A stretch of 64,000 nucleotides of DNA from Faecalibacterium sp. I4-1-79 (GCF_023347235.1 NZ_CP094467.1:2604001-2668000); one strand, 5' to 3'; counted from the stretch's first letter, positions 7,308 through 17,292 are shown. Translations and numbers: made by a program. The notes: generated from the letters alone by a model not told the origin.

Positions 7308-8198
7308 TTAATGCGTGATCGTCCGGTGCTGTGCACGGTATTCGGCGGGGGTAATGCCGTACAGGCGGCGGAAGGTTTTCAGGAAGCTGCTGTAATCCGG
7401 GAAGCCGCTCTCGGTGCAGGCGTTCAGGACGGAAACGCCCTCCTCCAGCGCCTTGCGGCAGTGCTGCATCCGCAGATAGGTCAGGTAGTTGTGGATGCTC
7501 TCCATGGTGCACTCCTTGAACGCGCGGGAAAGGTGCTCCCGGCTGGCGTAAAGTTCCTGCGCCAGCTGCGCGGTGGTAAGGGTCGGGTCCTGATAATGCG
7601 CCTGCAGGTAGGCCACCGCGCGCGCAACCAGTACACTGGTGCTGCTGGGGGCAGCGGTCTGTCCGCTGCCGGTGGCCTGCGTGATGAGCAGCAGCATCTC
7701 AGCGACCTGCGCCTCAAAAACGATATCCCGGATGGAGTCCGACAGTTCCTGACTTTGCGCCATGCGGATGAAAAGCCCCTTGAAGTCCCACTTGCGGCAG
7801 GCCTCGCTGTCCAGCACGGTGAGCTCGTGCATCCAGTCTGCATTTTTCAGGTTCACGCGGCGACGGGTGGCCTGCCAGAGGGCATCGTCGATCTGGATGA
7901 CCAGACGATCCGACTGGGCATCGTCGATATTGAAGTTGCCGGAGTGGTAGACCTGAGAGGGAAAGTAGACCAGCTCCCCCACATGGACCAGATACACGCT
8001 GCCGTCCACCGAGTAGCGCACCGTGCTGCCGCCGATGGGGAGCACCAGCTCGTGATACGGGTGGGAGTGCACCACAGACTGCTTGTTTTCCCAGTTCGTG
8101 TACCATGCGACCAGAAGCCGGGTGTTGCTCAGCCCCATCCGCGCCTGCGCTTCCGTAAGGACATTATCTATATAATGTGTGACCCGTTCGATGCCCAT
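7308..8198 (-). CDS. AraC-family transcriptional regulator
   Basis: The protein has 296 aa. The N-terminal half carries a cupin sensor (HSHPYHELVLPIGG near 43-56), and the C-terminal 100 residues an AraC double helix-turn-helix (LTTAQLAQELYASREHLSRA; FPDYSSFLKTFRRLYGITPAEYR). AAGGAG lies upstream of the ATG. It is divergent from the YcxB-like gene and the TRAP/GH31 genes, so it probably senses a sugar and controls them; no operator is proven. Confidence 0.88.
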   Translation of the reverse strand: MGIERVTHYIDNVLTEAQARMGLSNTRLLVAWYTNWENKQSVVHSHPYHELVLPIGGSTVRYSVDGSVYLVHVGELVYFPSQVYHSGNFNIDDAQSDRLVIQIDDALWQATRRRVNLKNADWMHELTVLDSEACRKWDFKGLFIRMAQSQELSDSIRDIVFEAQVAEMLLLITQATGSGQTAAPSSTSVLVARAVAYLQAHYQDPTLTTAQLAQELYASREHLSRAFKECTMESIHNYLTYLRMQHCRKALEEGVSVLNACTESGFPDYSSFLKTFRRLYGITPAEYRAQHRTITH

Positions 8199-8447
8199 AG
8201 CCGCTCCTGCTCCTTGTTAAAAAAATAAGAATCATTCTTTTACGTCCTTTTTTGACCTAGTATATCAGTACATATCACATTTTGCAACATTTAAATCACA
8301 AAATCTGCGGAAAATCCATGTGTTTTTTAGTATGATAAGGGTGCAAGGAGACGAGATTGACCAAATACACAAAAATGTTGCAACGTTTTTGTGCTTATCG
8401 ACAAATGTGTCGGTCGCATTTCGTGACCGCCTGAAAGGAGTCCGTCC

Positions 8448-9023
8448 ATGCAGACCTCAAAGAATCATTTTGAAGCCAAAGTGGTCTTTAACGATGAGAC
8501 CATCCGCCGGATGTTCCGCACAGAGTTCTACACCTACGAAGGGATGCGGCACCTGCTGTGGCTTGCAGCGGCCTTTGTGCTGGTGATGGCGGCGCTGTTC
8601 ACTGCCATCCCTACCGTGATCAAGGTACTCTGCCTGCTGGTGGGCTGTGCCATGTTCGCCATGCCGGACTTTTTGAGCCGGGTGGCGGCAGAAGGCGTCA
8701 TCATGCAGCGGGGCGGTGCGGAAACTACCGTGAGCTGCCGGGTCAACGATGGCGGCGTGGACGTGGAAAACGGTGCGCACATCCCCTTTGCAAAGATCGA
8801 CCGGCTGGTGGAGGATGACCAGTATTTCTACATTTTCCAGAGCCGTCAGATGGCCGTGATGATCCCCAAGGGAAGCCTGCTGCCGGCAAACCCGGAGCGG
8901 TTTGCAAAGGTGCTTGCCAAGGAGACCGGCAAGGACTGGCAGCGCTCCAAGAGCCTGTGGGGGCTCAACCTGAAAGACCTGATCCAGATGGGAAAGGACC
9001 GCTTTCAGCGCAGCGCGTCCTGA
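8448..9023 (+). CDS. YcxB-like membrane protein
   Basis: This 191-aa protein has two adjacent membrane segments (about 36-75) and a C-terminal cytosolic domain like that of YcxB proteins (HIPFAKIDRLVEDDQYFYIF, then MAVMIPKGSL). GAAAGGAGTCC precedes the ATG. It lies between the AraC regulator and the TRAP operon. Its role is unknown. TCACAGCC/GGCTGTGA (9047-9066) forms a small hairpin after it. Confidence 0.75.
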   Translation: MQTSKNHFEAKVVFNDETIRRMFRTEFYTYEGMRHLLWLAAAFVLVMAALFTAIPTVIKVLCLLVGCAMFAMPDFLSRVAAEGVIMQRGGAETTVSCRVNDGGVDVENGAHIPFAKIDRLVEDDQYFYIFQSRQMAVMIPKGSLLPANPERFAKVLAKETGKDWQRSKSLWGLNLKDLIQMGKDRFQRSAS

Positions 9024-9108
9024 GCGCTGCCCGCAATTATGCTGTTTCACAGCCGGTTGGCTGTGATCGTGGGACACGATAAAAACAAGATAAGGAAGGA
9101 AAGACACT

Positions 9109-10143
9109 ATGAAAATCACTCGCAGACAGTTCGTACAGGCCATGGCAGTTGCTGGTGCATCTGCCCTGCTCACCGCTTGCGGCGGTTCCTCCGGCAGCAC
9201 TGCCGGTTCCGGCGCAGCTGCTGCCACCGGCGGCAACTTCAACCTGAAGCTGGGCCACAATCTGGCCGAGGATCACGCTGTGCACATCCAGCTGACCAGC
9301 TTTGCAGAGCAGGTCAAGGAAAAGACCGGCGGCAGCATCAACATCCAGATCATCCCCAACGGCACCCTGGGCAGCGAGGCTGACATGATCTCCCAGATCC
9401 AGGCAGGCGCACTGGATATGGCAAAGGTTTCCGCTTCCACGCTGGGCAACTTCAGCGAGAAGTACAACGCCTTCTCCGTGCCTTATGTGTTCAACGATCA
9501 GGCACACTACTACAGCTACATGGACAGCGACTCTGCAAAGGCAGTCTTTGAGTCCACCGACGATCAGGGCTTCCGCGGCCTGACCTGGCTGGATTCCGGC
9601 GCACGCTCCTTCTACACCAAGGCTACTGCCATCCGCACCCCGGCTGACCTGAAGGGTCTGAAGATCCGCACCATGGACAGCCAGATGGCCATCGACATGA
9701 TGAACTGCCTGGGCGGCTCCGCTACCGTTATGGGTTACAGCGATATCTACACCGGTATGCAGCAGGGCGTCATCGACGGTGCCGAGAACAATGTCACCGC
9801 ACTGCGCGACCACGGCGACGTGACCAAGTACTACTGCTTCGACGAGCACACCCGCATCCCCGATATGGTGATCATCGCTTCCAGCGTGTGGAACAAGTTC
9901 TCCGACGAGCAGAAGTCCATCGTGGCCGAGTGCGCTGCTACCGCTACCGAGGAGTACAAGGACGCCTGGAAGAAGTTCGAGGACGAGGTGCTGGACAAGG
10001 CTGTGAACCAGAACGGCGTTGAGCTGGTCAAGGATGTGGATATCGCCGCATTCCAGGCCGCTGTGCAGCCCATCTACGACAACCTCAAGACCTCTAACCC
10101 CACCACCTACGCGGTCGTGGAAGAGATCCGCGCAATGGCCTAA
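9109..10143 (+). CDS. dctP: TRAP transporter solute-binding protein DctP
   Basis: The 344-aa binding protein begins with a twin-arginine-type lipoprotein signal (TRRQF at 4-8, lipobox ending at Cys24), so it should be tethered outside the membrane. The DctP fold is recognisable: KLGHNLAEDHAVH, then ADLKGLKIRTMDSQMAIDMM, and QQGVIDGAENN. TRAP systems import mainly carboxylates using ion gradients. Together with a UxuB-like enzyme nearby, an acidic sugar is a reasonable guess. It is the first gene of dctP-dctQ-dctM. Confidence 0.92.
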   Translation: MKITRRQFVQAMAVAGASALLTACGGSSGSTAGSGAAAATGGNFNLKLGHNLAEDHAVHIQLTSFAEQVKEKTGGSINIQIIPNGTLGSEADMISQIQAGALDMAKVSASTLGNFSEKYNAFSVPYVFNDQAHYYSYMDSDSAKAVFESTDDQGFRGLTWLDSGARSFYTKATAIRTPADLKGLKIRTMDSQMAIDMMNCLGGSATVMGYSDIYTGMQQGVIDGAENNVTALRDHGDVTKYYCFDEHTRIPDMVIIASSVWNKFSDEQKSIVAECAATATEEYKDAWKKFEDEVLDKAVNQNGVELVKDVDIAAFQAAVQPIYDNLKTSNPTTYAVVEEIRAMA

Positions 10144-10178
10144 ACGCCAACGCATTGCTTTCCATTCTTATCTCCCAA

Positions 10179-10209
10179 GCTGCGGGCGGCGCACGATGCT
10201 GCCCGCAGC
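10179..10209 (+). other. Intercistronic stem-loop between dctP and dctQ
   Basis: GCTGCGGGC pairs perfectly with GCCCGCAGC (9 bp), without a T-run. Such stems often protect the abundant binding-protein message from decay. Confidence 0.55.
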
Positions 10210-10244
10210 TGCGCGGGAGGGAATGAGTTCAAGGAGATGATCTT

Positions 10245-10733
10245 GTGAAAAAACTGGATAAAATTCTGGATAATGTCATGCGTTTCCTCATGGCAGTGGC
10301 AATGTTCGCCCTGCTGGCAGGCGGCACTTGGCAGATCTTTACCCGCTGGATCCTGCGCAACCCCTCCACTGTGACGGACGAGTTTCTGCGCTACGTCCTG
10401 ATCTAGGCATCCATGATCGGTTCTGCCTACTGCTTCTACAAGGATAAGCATCTGGCACTGGATCTGGTCAAGGGCCGCGCAAAGGGTGCGTTCAACGTCG
10501 TGCTCAGCGTGTTCATCGAGGCCGCTATCGTGTTCTTTGTGGGCTACGTCTTTGTTTACGGCGGCTGGAAGCTGACTGCAAACGCCACCAACGTTTCCTC
10601 GGTCATGCGCATCCCCTTCAAGTTCCTGTATTCCATCCTGCCGATCTCCGGCGTGTTCATCATTCTGGCTCGCGCGCTGAAGTATGTACAGCTCTTCGCG
10701 GAGCGTAAGGAAAAGAAAGGAGAAAACGCATAA
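10245..10733 (+). pseudogene. dctQ: TRAP transporter small permease DctQ with in-frame amber codon
   Basis: A GTG start (10245) follows AAGGAG by 8 nt. The frame encodes a 4-helix DctQ-type protein of about 162 aa but meets TAG at 10404-10406 (codon 54), then continues open to 10733. The context is FLRYVLI-stop-ASMIGSAYCF. DctQ proteins usually have Trp here, so a single TGG to TAG change explains it. Without readthrough only 53 residues are made. An ATG at 10413 has no good ribosome site. The downstream dctM start overlaps its stop (TAATG). Either the transporter is broken or the amber is suppressed. Confidence 0.85.
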
Positions 10734-12052
10734 TGGTTGCACAGGCTACGTTACTGCTGTTCGGTTCCTTCTTTGTCATGCTGCTGGCCGGTGTGCCCAT
10801 CTCGGCAGGCATCGGCATTGCATCCATCTTCACGGCACTGTTCAGCATGGATCCCGCAATTTTTGCCCTGACCGCCGCACAGCGCTGCTTCTCGGGCATT
10901 GACTCCTTCTCTCTGCTGGCACTGCCCTTCTTCTCTCTGGGCGGCAACATCATGAACAAGGGCGGCATTGCAAAGCGCCTTGTCCGTCTGGCACGTCTGG
11001 CTGTGGGCAAGATGCCCGGCTATCTGGCTGCCACCAACGTTCTGGCTAATATGTTCTTCGGTGCCGTTTCCGGTTCCTCCGTGGCAGCTACTTCTGCCAT
11101 GGGTTCCATCATGGCTCCGCTGGAGCTGGATGAGGGCTACGACCCCAACTACTCCGCAGCCGTCAACATCTGCTCTGCCCCCACCGGCATCCTGATCCCC
11201 CCGTCCGGCCCGCTGATCCTTTACTCCATCACCGCCGGCGGCGTCTCTGTGGCTGCTCTGTTCATGGGCGGCTACCTGCCCGGCATCCTGATGGGTCTGT
11301 GCGTGGCTGGTCTGGCTGTGTTCATTGCCGTCAAGAAGGGCTATAAGTCCTCCGCCGTCAAGGACCCCGACCCCGCCGTCAAGATCATCATTGATGCAGT
11401 GCCCTCTCTGCTGGCCGTCATCATTGTCATGGGCGGCATTCTGGCAGGCTTCTTCACCGCTACCGAGGCTGGTGTGGTGCTTTGCCTGTACTGCGGCCTG
11501 CTGTCCATCCTGTACAAGGAGATGACCTTCAAGAGTTTCTACAATCTGCTGGCAGACACCATGGAGAGCAGCGCTACCATCCTGTTCCTGATCGCCGCTT
11601 CCTCCATCATGTCCTACGTCATGAGCTACTCCGGTATCCCTGCCGCTATCAGCAACGCACTGATGAGCGTTTCCAGCAACCGCTACGTCATCCTGCTGAT
11701 CATGAACGTGTTCCTGCTGGTCATGGGTATGTTCCTGGATCTGACCCCGGCTGTCTTGATCTTCACCCCCATCTTCCTGCCCATCACCCGCAGCATCGGC
11801 ATGAGCGATGTGCAGTTCGGCATCATGCTCATCATGAACCTTGGCATCGGCTCGGTCACCCCGCCGGTCGGTTCCTGCCTGTTCGTGGGCTGCGGTGTCG
11901 GCAAGGTCAAGATCGAAGGCGTTACCAAGTACATTGTGCCGCTGTTCGCCGCCATGGTCGTGGCACTGTTCCTTGTCACCTTCATCCCTGCCATTGCGCT
12001 GTGCGTCCCGTACCTGTGCGGTCTGGTGCCCAGCCTTGGCTGGACGTTCTAA
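10733..12052 (+). CDS. dctM: TRAP transporter large permease DctM
   Basis: The 439-aa protein is strongly hydrophobic, with about 11-12 membrane segments, as in DctM-type subunits. Typical stretches are ANMFFGAVSGSSVAATSAMG, ILIPPSGPLILY and NLGIGSVTPPVGSCLFVG. It forms the transport channel of the TRAP system with DctQ. Its ATG overlaps the dctQ stop (TAATG), so its translation should depend on ribosomes finishing dctQ, which the amber codon at 10404 would impair. Confidence 0.94.
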   Translation: MVAQATLLLFGSFFVMLLAGVPISAGIGIASIFTALFSMDPAIFALTAAQRCFSGIDSFSLLALPFFSLGGNIMNKGGIAKRLVRLARLAVGKMPGYLAATNVLANMFFGAVSGSSVAATSAMGSIMAPLELDEGYDPNYSAAVNICSAPTGILIPPSGPLILYSITAGGVSVAALFMGGYLPGILMGLCVAGLAVFIAVKKGYKSSAVKDPDPAVKIIIDAVPSLLAVIIVMGGILAGFFTATEAGVVLCLYCGLLSILYKEMTFKSFYNLLADTMESSATILFLIAASSIMSYVMSYSGIPAAISNALMSVSSNRYVILLIMNVFLLVMGMFLDLTPAVLIFTPIFLPITRSIGMSDVQFGIMLIMNLGIGSVTPPVGSCLFVGCGVGKVKIEGVTKYIVPLFAAMVVALFLVTFIPAIALCVPYLCGLVPSLGWTF

Positions 12053-12168
12053 GCCCTGACTGTTCCGGGTAAAGCAACGAATACGTTGCCTCCATTTCTC
12101 TGAAGATATCCTGCATCTGAGGGGGAATGGAGGCATTTTTTATCAAAAACTTGAGAGGAGTAAAAACT

Positions 12169-14664
12169 ATGGAGATCTGCTCCCGTTTTACCGGCATGGA
12201 GCGCAAAGACGGCGCTTTCCTGCTGCATACTGATAACGCTGATATCAAGGTCTGCTTTGTGACCGATGAGATCGTCCGCGTCCGCGCAAGCTTTGACCAT
12301 GAGCTGGCAGAGGAGTCCTACGTCCTGATGACCACCGCATGGGAGGATCGGATGGACGAGCTGTTCAAGGGTGAGCGCACCCGTGTGGAACCCTTTGCCG
12401 CCGAGGTCACCGAGGATGACAGCACCCTCACCTTTGCCACCGGCAAGGTGACGCTGGTGGTGGACAAGGACCCCATCAACTTCAAGCTGCTGGCTGCCGA
12501 TGGCTCCGAGCTGTACAGCACCCTGCCCGGCAACCCCTTCGTTAAGGACGCCAACAACCGCGTGGTGGCTTACAGCCGGATGAAGGAGGACGACTGCTTC
12601 TACGGCTTTGGCGAAAAGACCGGCCTGCTGGATAAGAACAAGACCTTCCAGCGGGAGCGCGCCACCGACGCCATGGGCTACGATGCCGAGAAGATGGATA
12701 CCCTCTACAAGCACATCCCCTTCTACATCCGTCTGGATCGTGACACCCACAAGGCTGTGGGCGTGTTCTACCACAACTTCTACGAGTCCGTGTTCAACAT
12801 GGGCTGCGAAAAGAGCAACTACTGGCCCCGCTACACCTATTTTCAGGCAGACGGCGGCGATCTGGACTGCTTCCTGATCGGCGGCGACACCATTGCCCGC
12901 ATCGTGGACAACTACACCCTGCTGACCGGCCGTCCGGCACTGCTGCCCAAGCGTGCACTGGGCTATCAGGGCTCCAGCATGTACTACCCCGAGCTGGAAA
13001 AGGACAGCGATGACGCTGTGCTGGGCTTTATCGACACCATCAAGGAAGAGGGCTTCCCCATCGATGGCTTCCACCTGTCCAGCGGCTATACCAGCCAGAA
13101 CAACAAGCGCTGTGTCTTTACATGGAACACCGACCGTTTCAAGGACCCCAGCGCCTACTTCCACGCCATGAACGAAAAGCACGCCCAGAACGTGCCCAAC
13201 GTCAAGCCGGGTGTCCTGCTGTGCAACCCCCGTTTCGACGAGTTCAACGCAGATGACGTATTCGTGAAGGACAGCAAGAACCCCGAGACCTACGGTGTCG
13301 GCAAATGGTGGGGCGGCGACGGCGCATTCTGGGACTTCACCAAGCCCGAAGGCCGTGCAGCCTGGAAAAAGTACCTCACCGAGTCCATCATCGCCGTGGG
13401 CACCGATTCCGTCTGGAACGACAACTGCGAGTACGACAGCCTGATGGACAAGGACTGCACCTGCGATTTTGACGGCAAGGGCGGCACCATCGGCCAGCTG
13501 AAGCCCCTTATGAGCACCCTGATGTGCAAGGTGGGTGCCGATGCCGTGGTGGAGCACAACGCCAAGGCACGCCCCTACATGGTCTGCCGCAGCGGCAGCG
13601 CCGGTATCCAGCGCTACGCCCAGACCTGGTGCGGCGACAACTACACCAGCTGGAAGAGCCTGAAGTACAATATCCCCATCATCACCGGCATGGGTCTGTC
13701 CGGCCAGCCCAACGAAGGCGCGGACATCGGCGGCTTTGCCGGCCCCGCACCCACCGAGGAACTGTTCGTGCGCTGGGTGCAGAACGGCATCTTCCAGGCC
13801 CGCTTCTCCATCCACTCCGCCTCCAACGATAACACCGTCACCGAGCCGTGGATGTTCCGGGAGTCTGCAGACACCATCCGGGACGCCATCCTGCTGCGTT
13901 ACCGCTTTACCCCCTATCTTTACAGCGCCGAGTACGAGGCCAGCCAGACCGGTGCGCCCATCATGCGCGCTTTGGTCTACGACTTCCAGAACGATCCCAA
14001 GGCATGGGAGGAAAGCTTCGAGTTCCTGTTCGGTCGGGATATTCTGGTGGCCAACGTTCTGGAAGAGGGCGCCAAGACCCGCACTGTCTATCTGCCCGCA
14101 GGCTGCAAGTGGTACGACTGGAACGATAAGTTCCGCTGCTACGAGGGCGGCCAGACCATCGAGGTGCCGGTCACCATGGCTACCATCCCCATGTTCGTCC
14201 GCGAGGGCGCAGTCATCGCCATGGCAGACAACCAGCTGATGACCATGGAGGGCGACCACACCACCGCCCTGCACCTCATCGTAGCACCCAAGGGCACCAC
14301 CACCACGACCCTGTACGATGACGACGGCATCACCAACGATTTCAAGAGCGGCGTGTACCGCAAGACCACCATCACCACTACCGCAGGCGAGCGGGTGACC
14401 ATGAACTTTGCCTCCGAGGGCAGCTACAAGGACACCGTGGAGACCATCAAGGTGGAGATGATCGCCAAGGAGAAGAGCCCCTTCTGGGTCACGCTGGATG
14501 GCCGCAAGATCGAGCACTTCCTCAACCGCCGCAAGTTCGACGCCGCTGCCGAGGGCTGGTATTACAGCCAGAGCAAAAAGGCTGTCGAGGTCAAATACGC
14601 AAACCCCGCCAAGGATCACGAGTTGACTGTTTCGTTTGAGCAGTTCGACCTGATCGGTATGTAA
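12169..14664 (+). CDS. Glycoside hydrolase family 31 (first of tandem pair)
   Basis: The protein has 831 aa from the ATG at 12169 (GAGAGGAG upstream; an earlier Met at 12127 lacks a site). The GH31 barrel is clear: nucleophile Asp418 in VWNDNCEYD and acid/base Asp490 in TWCGDNYTSW, then DIGGFAGP and the Pro-rich C-terminal beta domains. No signal peptide is seen, so it acts inside the cell on imported alpha-linked oligosaccharides (glucosides or xylosides). It follows the TRAP genes by about 115 bp. The second copy begins 21 bp after its stop. Confidence 0.93.
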   Translation: MEICSRFTGMERKDGAFLLHTDNADIKVCFVTDEIVRVRASFDHELAEESYVLMTTAWEDRMDELFKGERTRVEPFAAEVTEDDSTLTFATGKVTLVVDKDPINFKLLAADGSELYSTLPGNPFVKDANNRVVAYSRMKEDDCFYGFGEKTGLLDKNKTFQRERATDAMGYDAEKMDTLYKHIPFYIRLDRDTHKAVGVFYHNFYESVFNMGCEKSNYWPRYTYFQADGGDLDCFLIGGDTIARIVDNYTLLTGRPALLPKRALGYQGSSMYYPELEKDSDDAVLGFIDTIKEEGFPIDGFHLSSGYTSQNNKRCVFTWNTDRFKDPSAYFHAMNEKHAQNVPNVKPGVLLCNPRFDEFNADDVFVKDSKNPETYGVGKWWGGDGAFWDFTKPEGRAAWKKYLTESIIAVGTDSVWNDNCEYDSLMDKDCTCDFDGKGGTIGQLKPLMSTLMCKVGADAVVEHNAKARPYMVCRSGSAGIQRYAQTWCGDNYTSWKSLKYNIPIITGMGLSGQPNEGADIGGFAGPAPTEELFVRWVQNGIFQARFSIHSASNDNTVTEPWMFRESADTIRDAILLRYRFTPYLYSAEYEASQTGAPIMRALVYDFQNDPKAWEESFEFLFGRDILVANVLEEGAKTRTVYLPAGCKWYDWNDKFRCYEGGQTIEVPVTMATIPMFVREGAVIAMADNQLMTMEGDHTTALHLIVAPKGTTTTTLYDDDGITNDFKSGVYRKTTITTTAGERVTMNFASEGSYKDTVETIKVEMIAKEKSPFWVTLDGRKIEHFLNRRKFDAAAEGWYYSQSKKAVEVKYANPAKDHELTVSFEQFDLIGM

Positions 14665-14685
14665 CACTGTACGGAGGAACCTCTT

Positions 14686-17202
14686 ATGCTGCTGCGTAGT
14701 TTTGAATCCTTTGAAAAGACCGAAAACGGCTACCTCATCCACGGCGATGCCGCTGATGTGAAGCTGATTTTCATGACAGACGATATCATCCGCATCCGGG
14801 TGCACTTCGACAAGGGCACCCCCATGGAGGAGGAGTCCTACACGCTGGTGACCACCGCGTGGGAGGACCGGATGGACACCCTGCTCAAGGACGAGCGCAC
14901 CCGCATCACCGCGCTGGATGTCCCCTGCGCCGAGGATGATAAGACCCTGACCTTTGAGACCGCACACCTGACTTTGAAGCTGTTCAAAAAGCCCTTCCAC
15001 TTTGAGCTGTTCGATAAGTCCGGCAAGCTGATCTATCAGGATCTGCGGGAGCGCGCCTTTGAGAAGGATCAGATCGGCCGTCTGAGCCACTTCTCCAAAG
15101 TGGACCGGGAATACGACCACTTCTACGGCTTTGGCGAAAAGACCGGCCATCTGGACAAAAAGGGGCGCCGCCTGCGGATGTCCCCCAAGGATGCCATCGG
15201 CCACGACCCCGAGACCGGCGACCCGATGTATAAGCACATCCCCTTCTATATCCGGGTGAATGAACACGACCTGCGCCCTGTCGGCCTGTTCTACCACAAC
15301 TCCTACGACTGCGTGTTCGACCTTGGCGAGGAGCTGTCCGGCTACTGGGAGCGCTACTGCTACTACCAGACCGACGGCGGCGACATCGACCTGTTCCTGC
15401 TGGCCGGTGAGACCCTGCCCGAGATCCTGAACGAGTACACCCTGCTGACCGGCCGCAGCGCCCTGCCCACCAAGCAGTCTCTGGGCTACTGCGCCTCCAC
15501 CATGTACTACGCTGAGCTGGAAAAGAACTGCGACGAGGAGATCTACAAGGTCATCGACAAGCACGAAAAAGAGGGCATCCTCATCGACAACTTCTGGCTG
15601 GCCTCCGGCTATTCCAGCGGCGAAAAGGACAACCTGCGCTATGTGTTCAACTGGAACCACAAGCGCTTCCCGGATCCGGAAAAGTTCTTTGAGAACATGA
15701 ACGCCCGGGGCATCAACGTCATCCCCAACCTGAAGCCCGGCATCCTGAAGCACCACCCCTACATCGACCTGTTTGAAAAGAACGATGTCTTTATCAAGAC
15801 CCCGGACGGCAAGGCTCCGTACTATGGCCGCTGGTGGGGCGGCGAGGGACGCTTCTTCGACTTCACCGGCCCCAATGGCCGCAACACCTGGAAGCAGCTG
15901 CTGGAGGAGAACATCCTCAAAAAGGGCACCAAGACCGTCTGGAACGACAACTGCGAGATGGACGGCGTGGAGGATCGCGACGCCCAGTGCGACTTTGAGG
16001 GCAAAAAGGGCACCATGGCAGAGCTGAAGATTCTGCATTCCAACCTGATGGCCTACACCGCCAAGCAGGCGCTGGCAGATGTGTACCCCGGCGAGCGCCC
16101 CTACATCATCAACCGTGCAGGCTACGCCGGTATCCAGCGCTACGCACAGGTGTGGGGCGGCGATAACCTGACCGACTGGCGCACCGTCAAGTTCAACATT
16201 GCCACCATTCTGGGCATGGGTCTGTCCGGCTGCTCCAACATGGGCTGTGATATCGGCGGATTTGCGGGCCCCGCACCCGAAGCAGAACTGCTGCTCCGCT
16301 GGCTGCAGAACGGCATCTTCCAGCCCCGTTTCTGCCTGAACTCCGCCAACAACGATAACACCGTTACTCAGCCGTGGATGTACGAGGAGAACCTGCCCTA
16401 CATCCGTGCAGCTTACCAGCTGCGCTACCGTCTGATGCCCACTTTGTACTCCCTGATGTACGAGTCCAACCAGAACGGTATGCCGGCATGGCGTCCGCTG
16501 TTCCTGGAGTTCCCGGACGACCCCAAGTGCTACACCGACAAGAACCTGACCTTTATGTTCGGCAAGAGCATTCTGGTGGCGAACGTGGTGGAAAAGGGTG
16601 CCACTACCCGCACCGTCTACCTGCCCGCAGGCTGCACCTGGTACGATATGAACGATAATCTGCGCGCATACGAGGGCGGCCAGACCATCGAGGTCCCGGT
16701 CACGCTGGCAAGCATCCCCATGTTCCTGCGCGGCTCTGCCGTTGTGGTGACCACCGAGGACGTCAAGCACATCCTCAAGGACACCATGCACCAGATCGAC
16801 CTGCTGGTCGCTGCCGAGACCGACACCAGCTTTGTGCTGTACGATGACGACGGCCACACCGAGGACTACAAAAACGGCGTTTACGCCAAGACCACCATCA
16901 CCGTCAAGGCCAGCGACCGCACCGACATCCGCTTTGCCACCGAGGGCAGCTACGAATCCCCCGTGGAGCGCATGACCCTGAAGCTGGTCAGCAAGAAAAA
17001 GGGTGCGCTCTGGGCCAGCGTGGATGGGCAGCAGCTTCCCCAGTACATCGTCCGCGACGGCTGGGAGGCCGCAGAGTCCGGCTGGTACTATAACCTGCCT
17101 GACCGCACCATCTGGGTCAAGTTTGCAAAGCCTGCCAAGAAGGACTTTACGGTGACTGTCTCCACCGAAAAGTTTGACCTGATCGGTATGGCAGAGGACT
17201 AA
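14686..17202 (+). CDS. Glycoside hydrolase family 31 (second of tandem pair)
   Basis: The 838-aa protein is collinear with the preceding GH31 gene along its length, including Asp421 (VWNDNCEMD) and Asp493 (VWGGDNLTDW). The pair probably arose by duplication and then diverged (TSWKSL versus TDWRTV near the active site), suggesting different aglycone preferences. GGAGG lies upstream of the ATG. It is cytosolic, with no signal peptide. The operon ends at the terminator 17241-17285. Exact specificity cannot be read from the sequence. Confidence 0.93.
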   Translation: MLLRSFESFEKTENGYLIHGDAADVKLIFMTDDIIRIRVHFDKGTPMEEESYTLVTTAWEDRMDTLLKDERTRITALDVPCAEDDKTLTFETAHLTLKLFKKPFHFELFDKSGKLIYQDLRERAFEKDQIGRLSHFSKVDREYDHFYGFGEKTGHLDKKGRRLRMSPKDAIGHDPETGDPMYKHIPFYIRVNEHDLRPVGLFYHNSYDCVFDLGEELSGYWERYCYYQTDGGDIDLFLLAGETLPEILNEYTLLTGRSALPTKQSLGYCASTMYYAELEKNCDEEIYKVIDKHEKEGILIDNFWLASGYSSGEKDNLRYVFNWNHKRFPDPEKFFENMNARGINVIPNLKPGILKHHPYIDLFEKNDVFIKTPDGKAPYYGRWWGGEGRFFDFTGPNGRNTWKQLLEENILKKGTKTVWNDNCEMDGVEDRDAQCDFEGKKGTMAELKILHSNLMAYTAKQALADVYPGERPYIINRAGYAGIQRYAQVWGGDNLTDWRTVKFNIATILGMGLSGCSNMGCDIGGFAGPAPEAELLLRWLQNGIFQPRFCLNSANNDNTVTQPWMYEENLPYIRAAYQLRYRLMPTLYSLMYESNQNGMPAWRPLFLEFPDDPKCYTDKNLTFMFGKSILVANVVEKGATTRTVYLPAGCTWYDMNDNLRAYEGGQTIEVPVTLASIPMFLRGSAVVVTTEDVKHILKDTMHQIDLLVAAETDTSFVLYDDDGHTEDYKNGVYAKTTITVKASDRTDIRFATEGSYESPVERMTLKLVSKKKGALWASVDGQQLPQYIVRDGWEAAESGWYYNLPDRTIWVKFAKPAKKDFTVTVSTEKFDLIGMAED

Positions 17203-17240
17203 AAAGCCATTTCTAATCTTCTTTAATTCTTCTTCAAAAA

Positions 17241-17285
17241 CACGATGACCCGTGGGGGAGCTCCCCACGGGTCATCGTGCTTTTT
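17241..17285. terminator. Bidirectional terminator between GH31 and MATE genes
   Basis: CACGATGACCCGTGGGG pairs with CCCCACGGGTCATCGTG around a 5-nt loop. T-runs follow on the plus strand (17281-17285) and on the minus strand beyond 17241. Confidence 0.9.
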
Positions 17286-17292
17286 ATAGGTT

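Noticed and set aside
10404-10406. General recoding of UAG as an amino acid
   Set aside because: Only dctQ shows a convincing in-frame TAG; other recognised genes end normally and no suppressor tRNA or pyrrolysine gene is visible.
10751-12136. Long minus-strand frame opposite dctM (461 codons, rich in His, Gln, Asp)
   Set aside because: Mirror of dctM; biased composition and no domain.
12049-17268. Open frame of 1739 codons on the minus strand opposite the two GH31 genes
   Set aside because: It is a shadow of GC-rich codon usage. The plus strand encodes two full-length GH31 proteins with catalytic residues; the minus frame is low-complexity Val/Gly/Leu/His and lacks a ribosome site.
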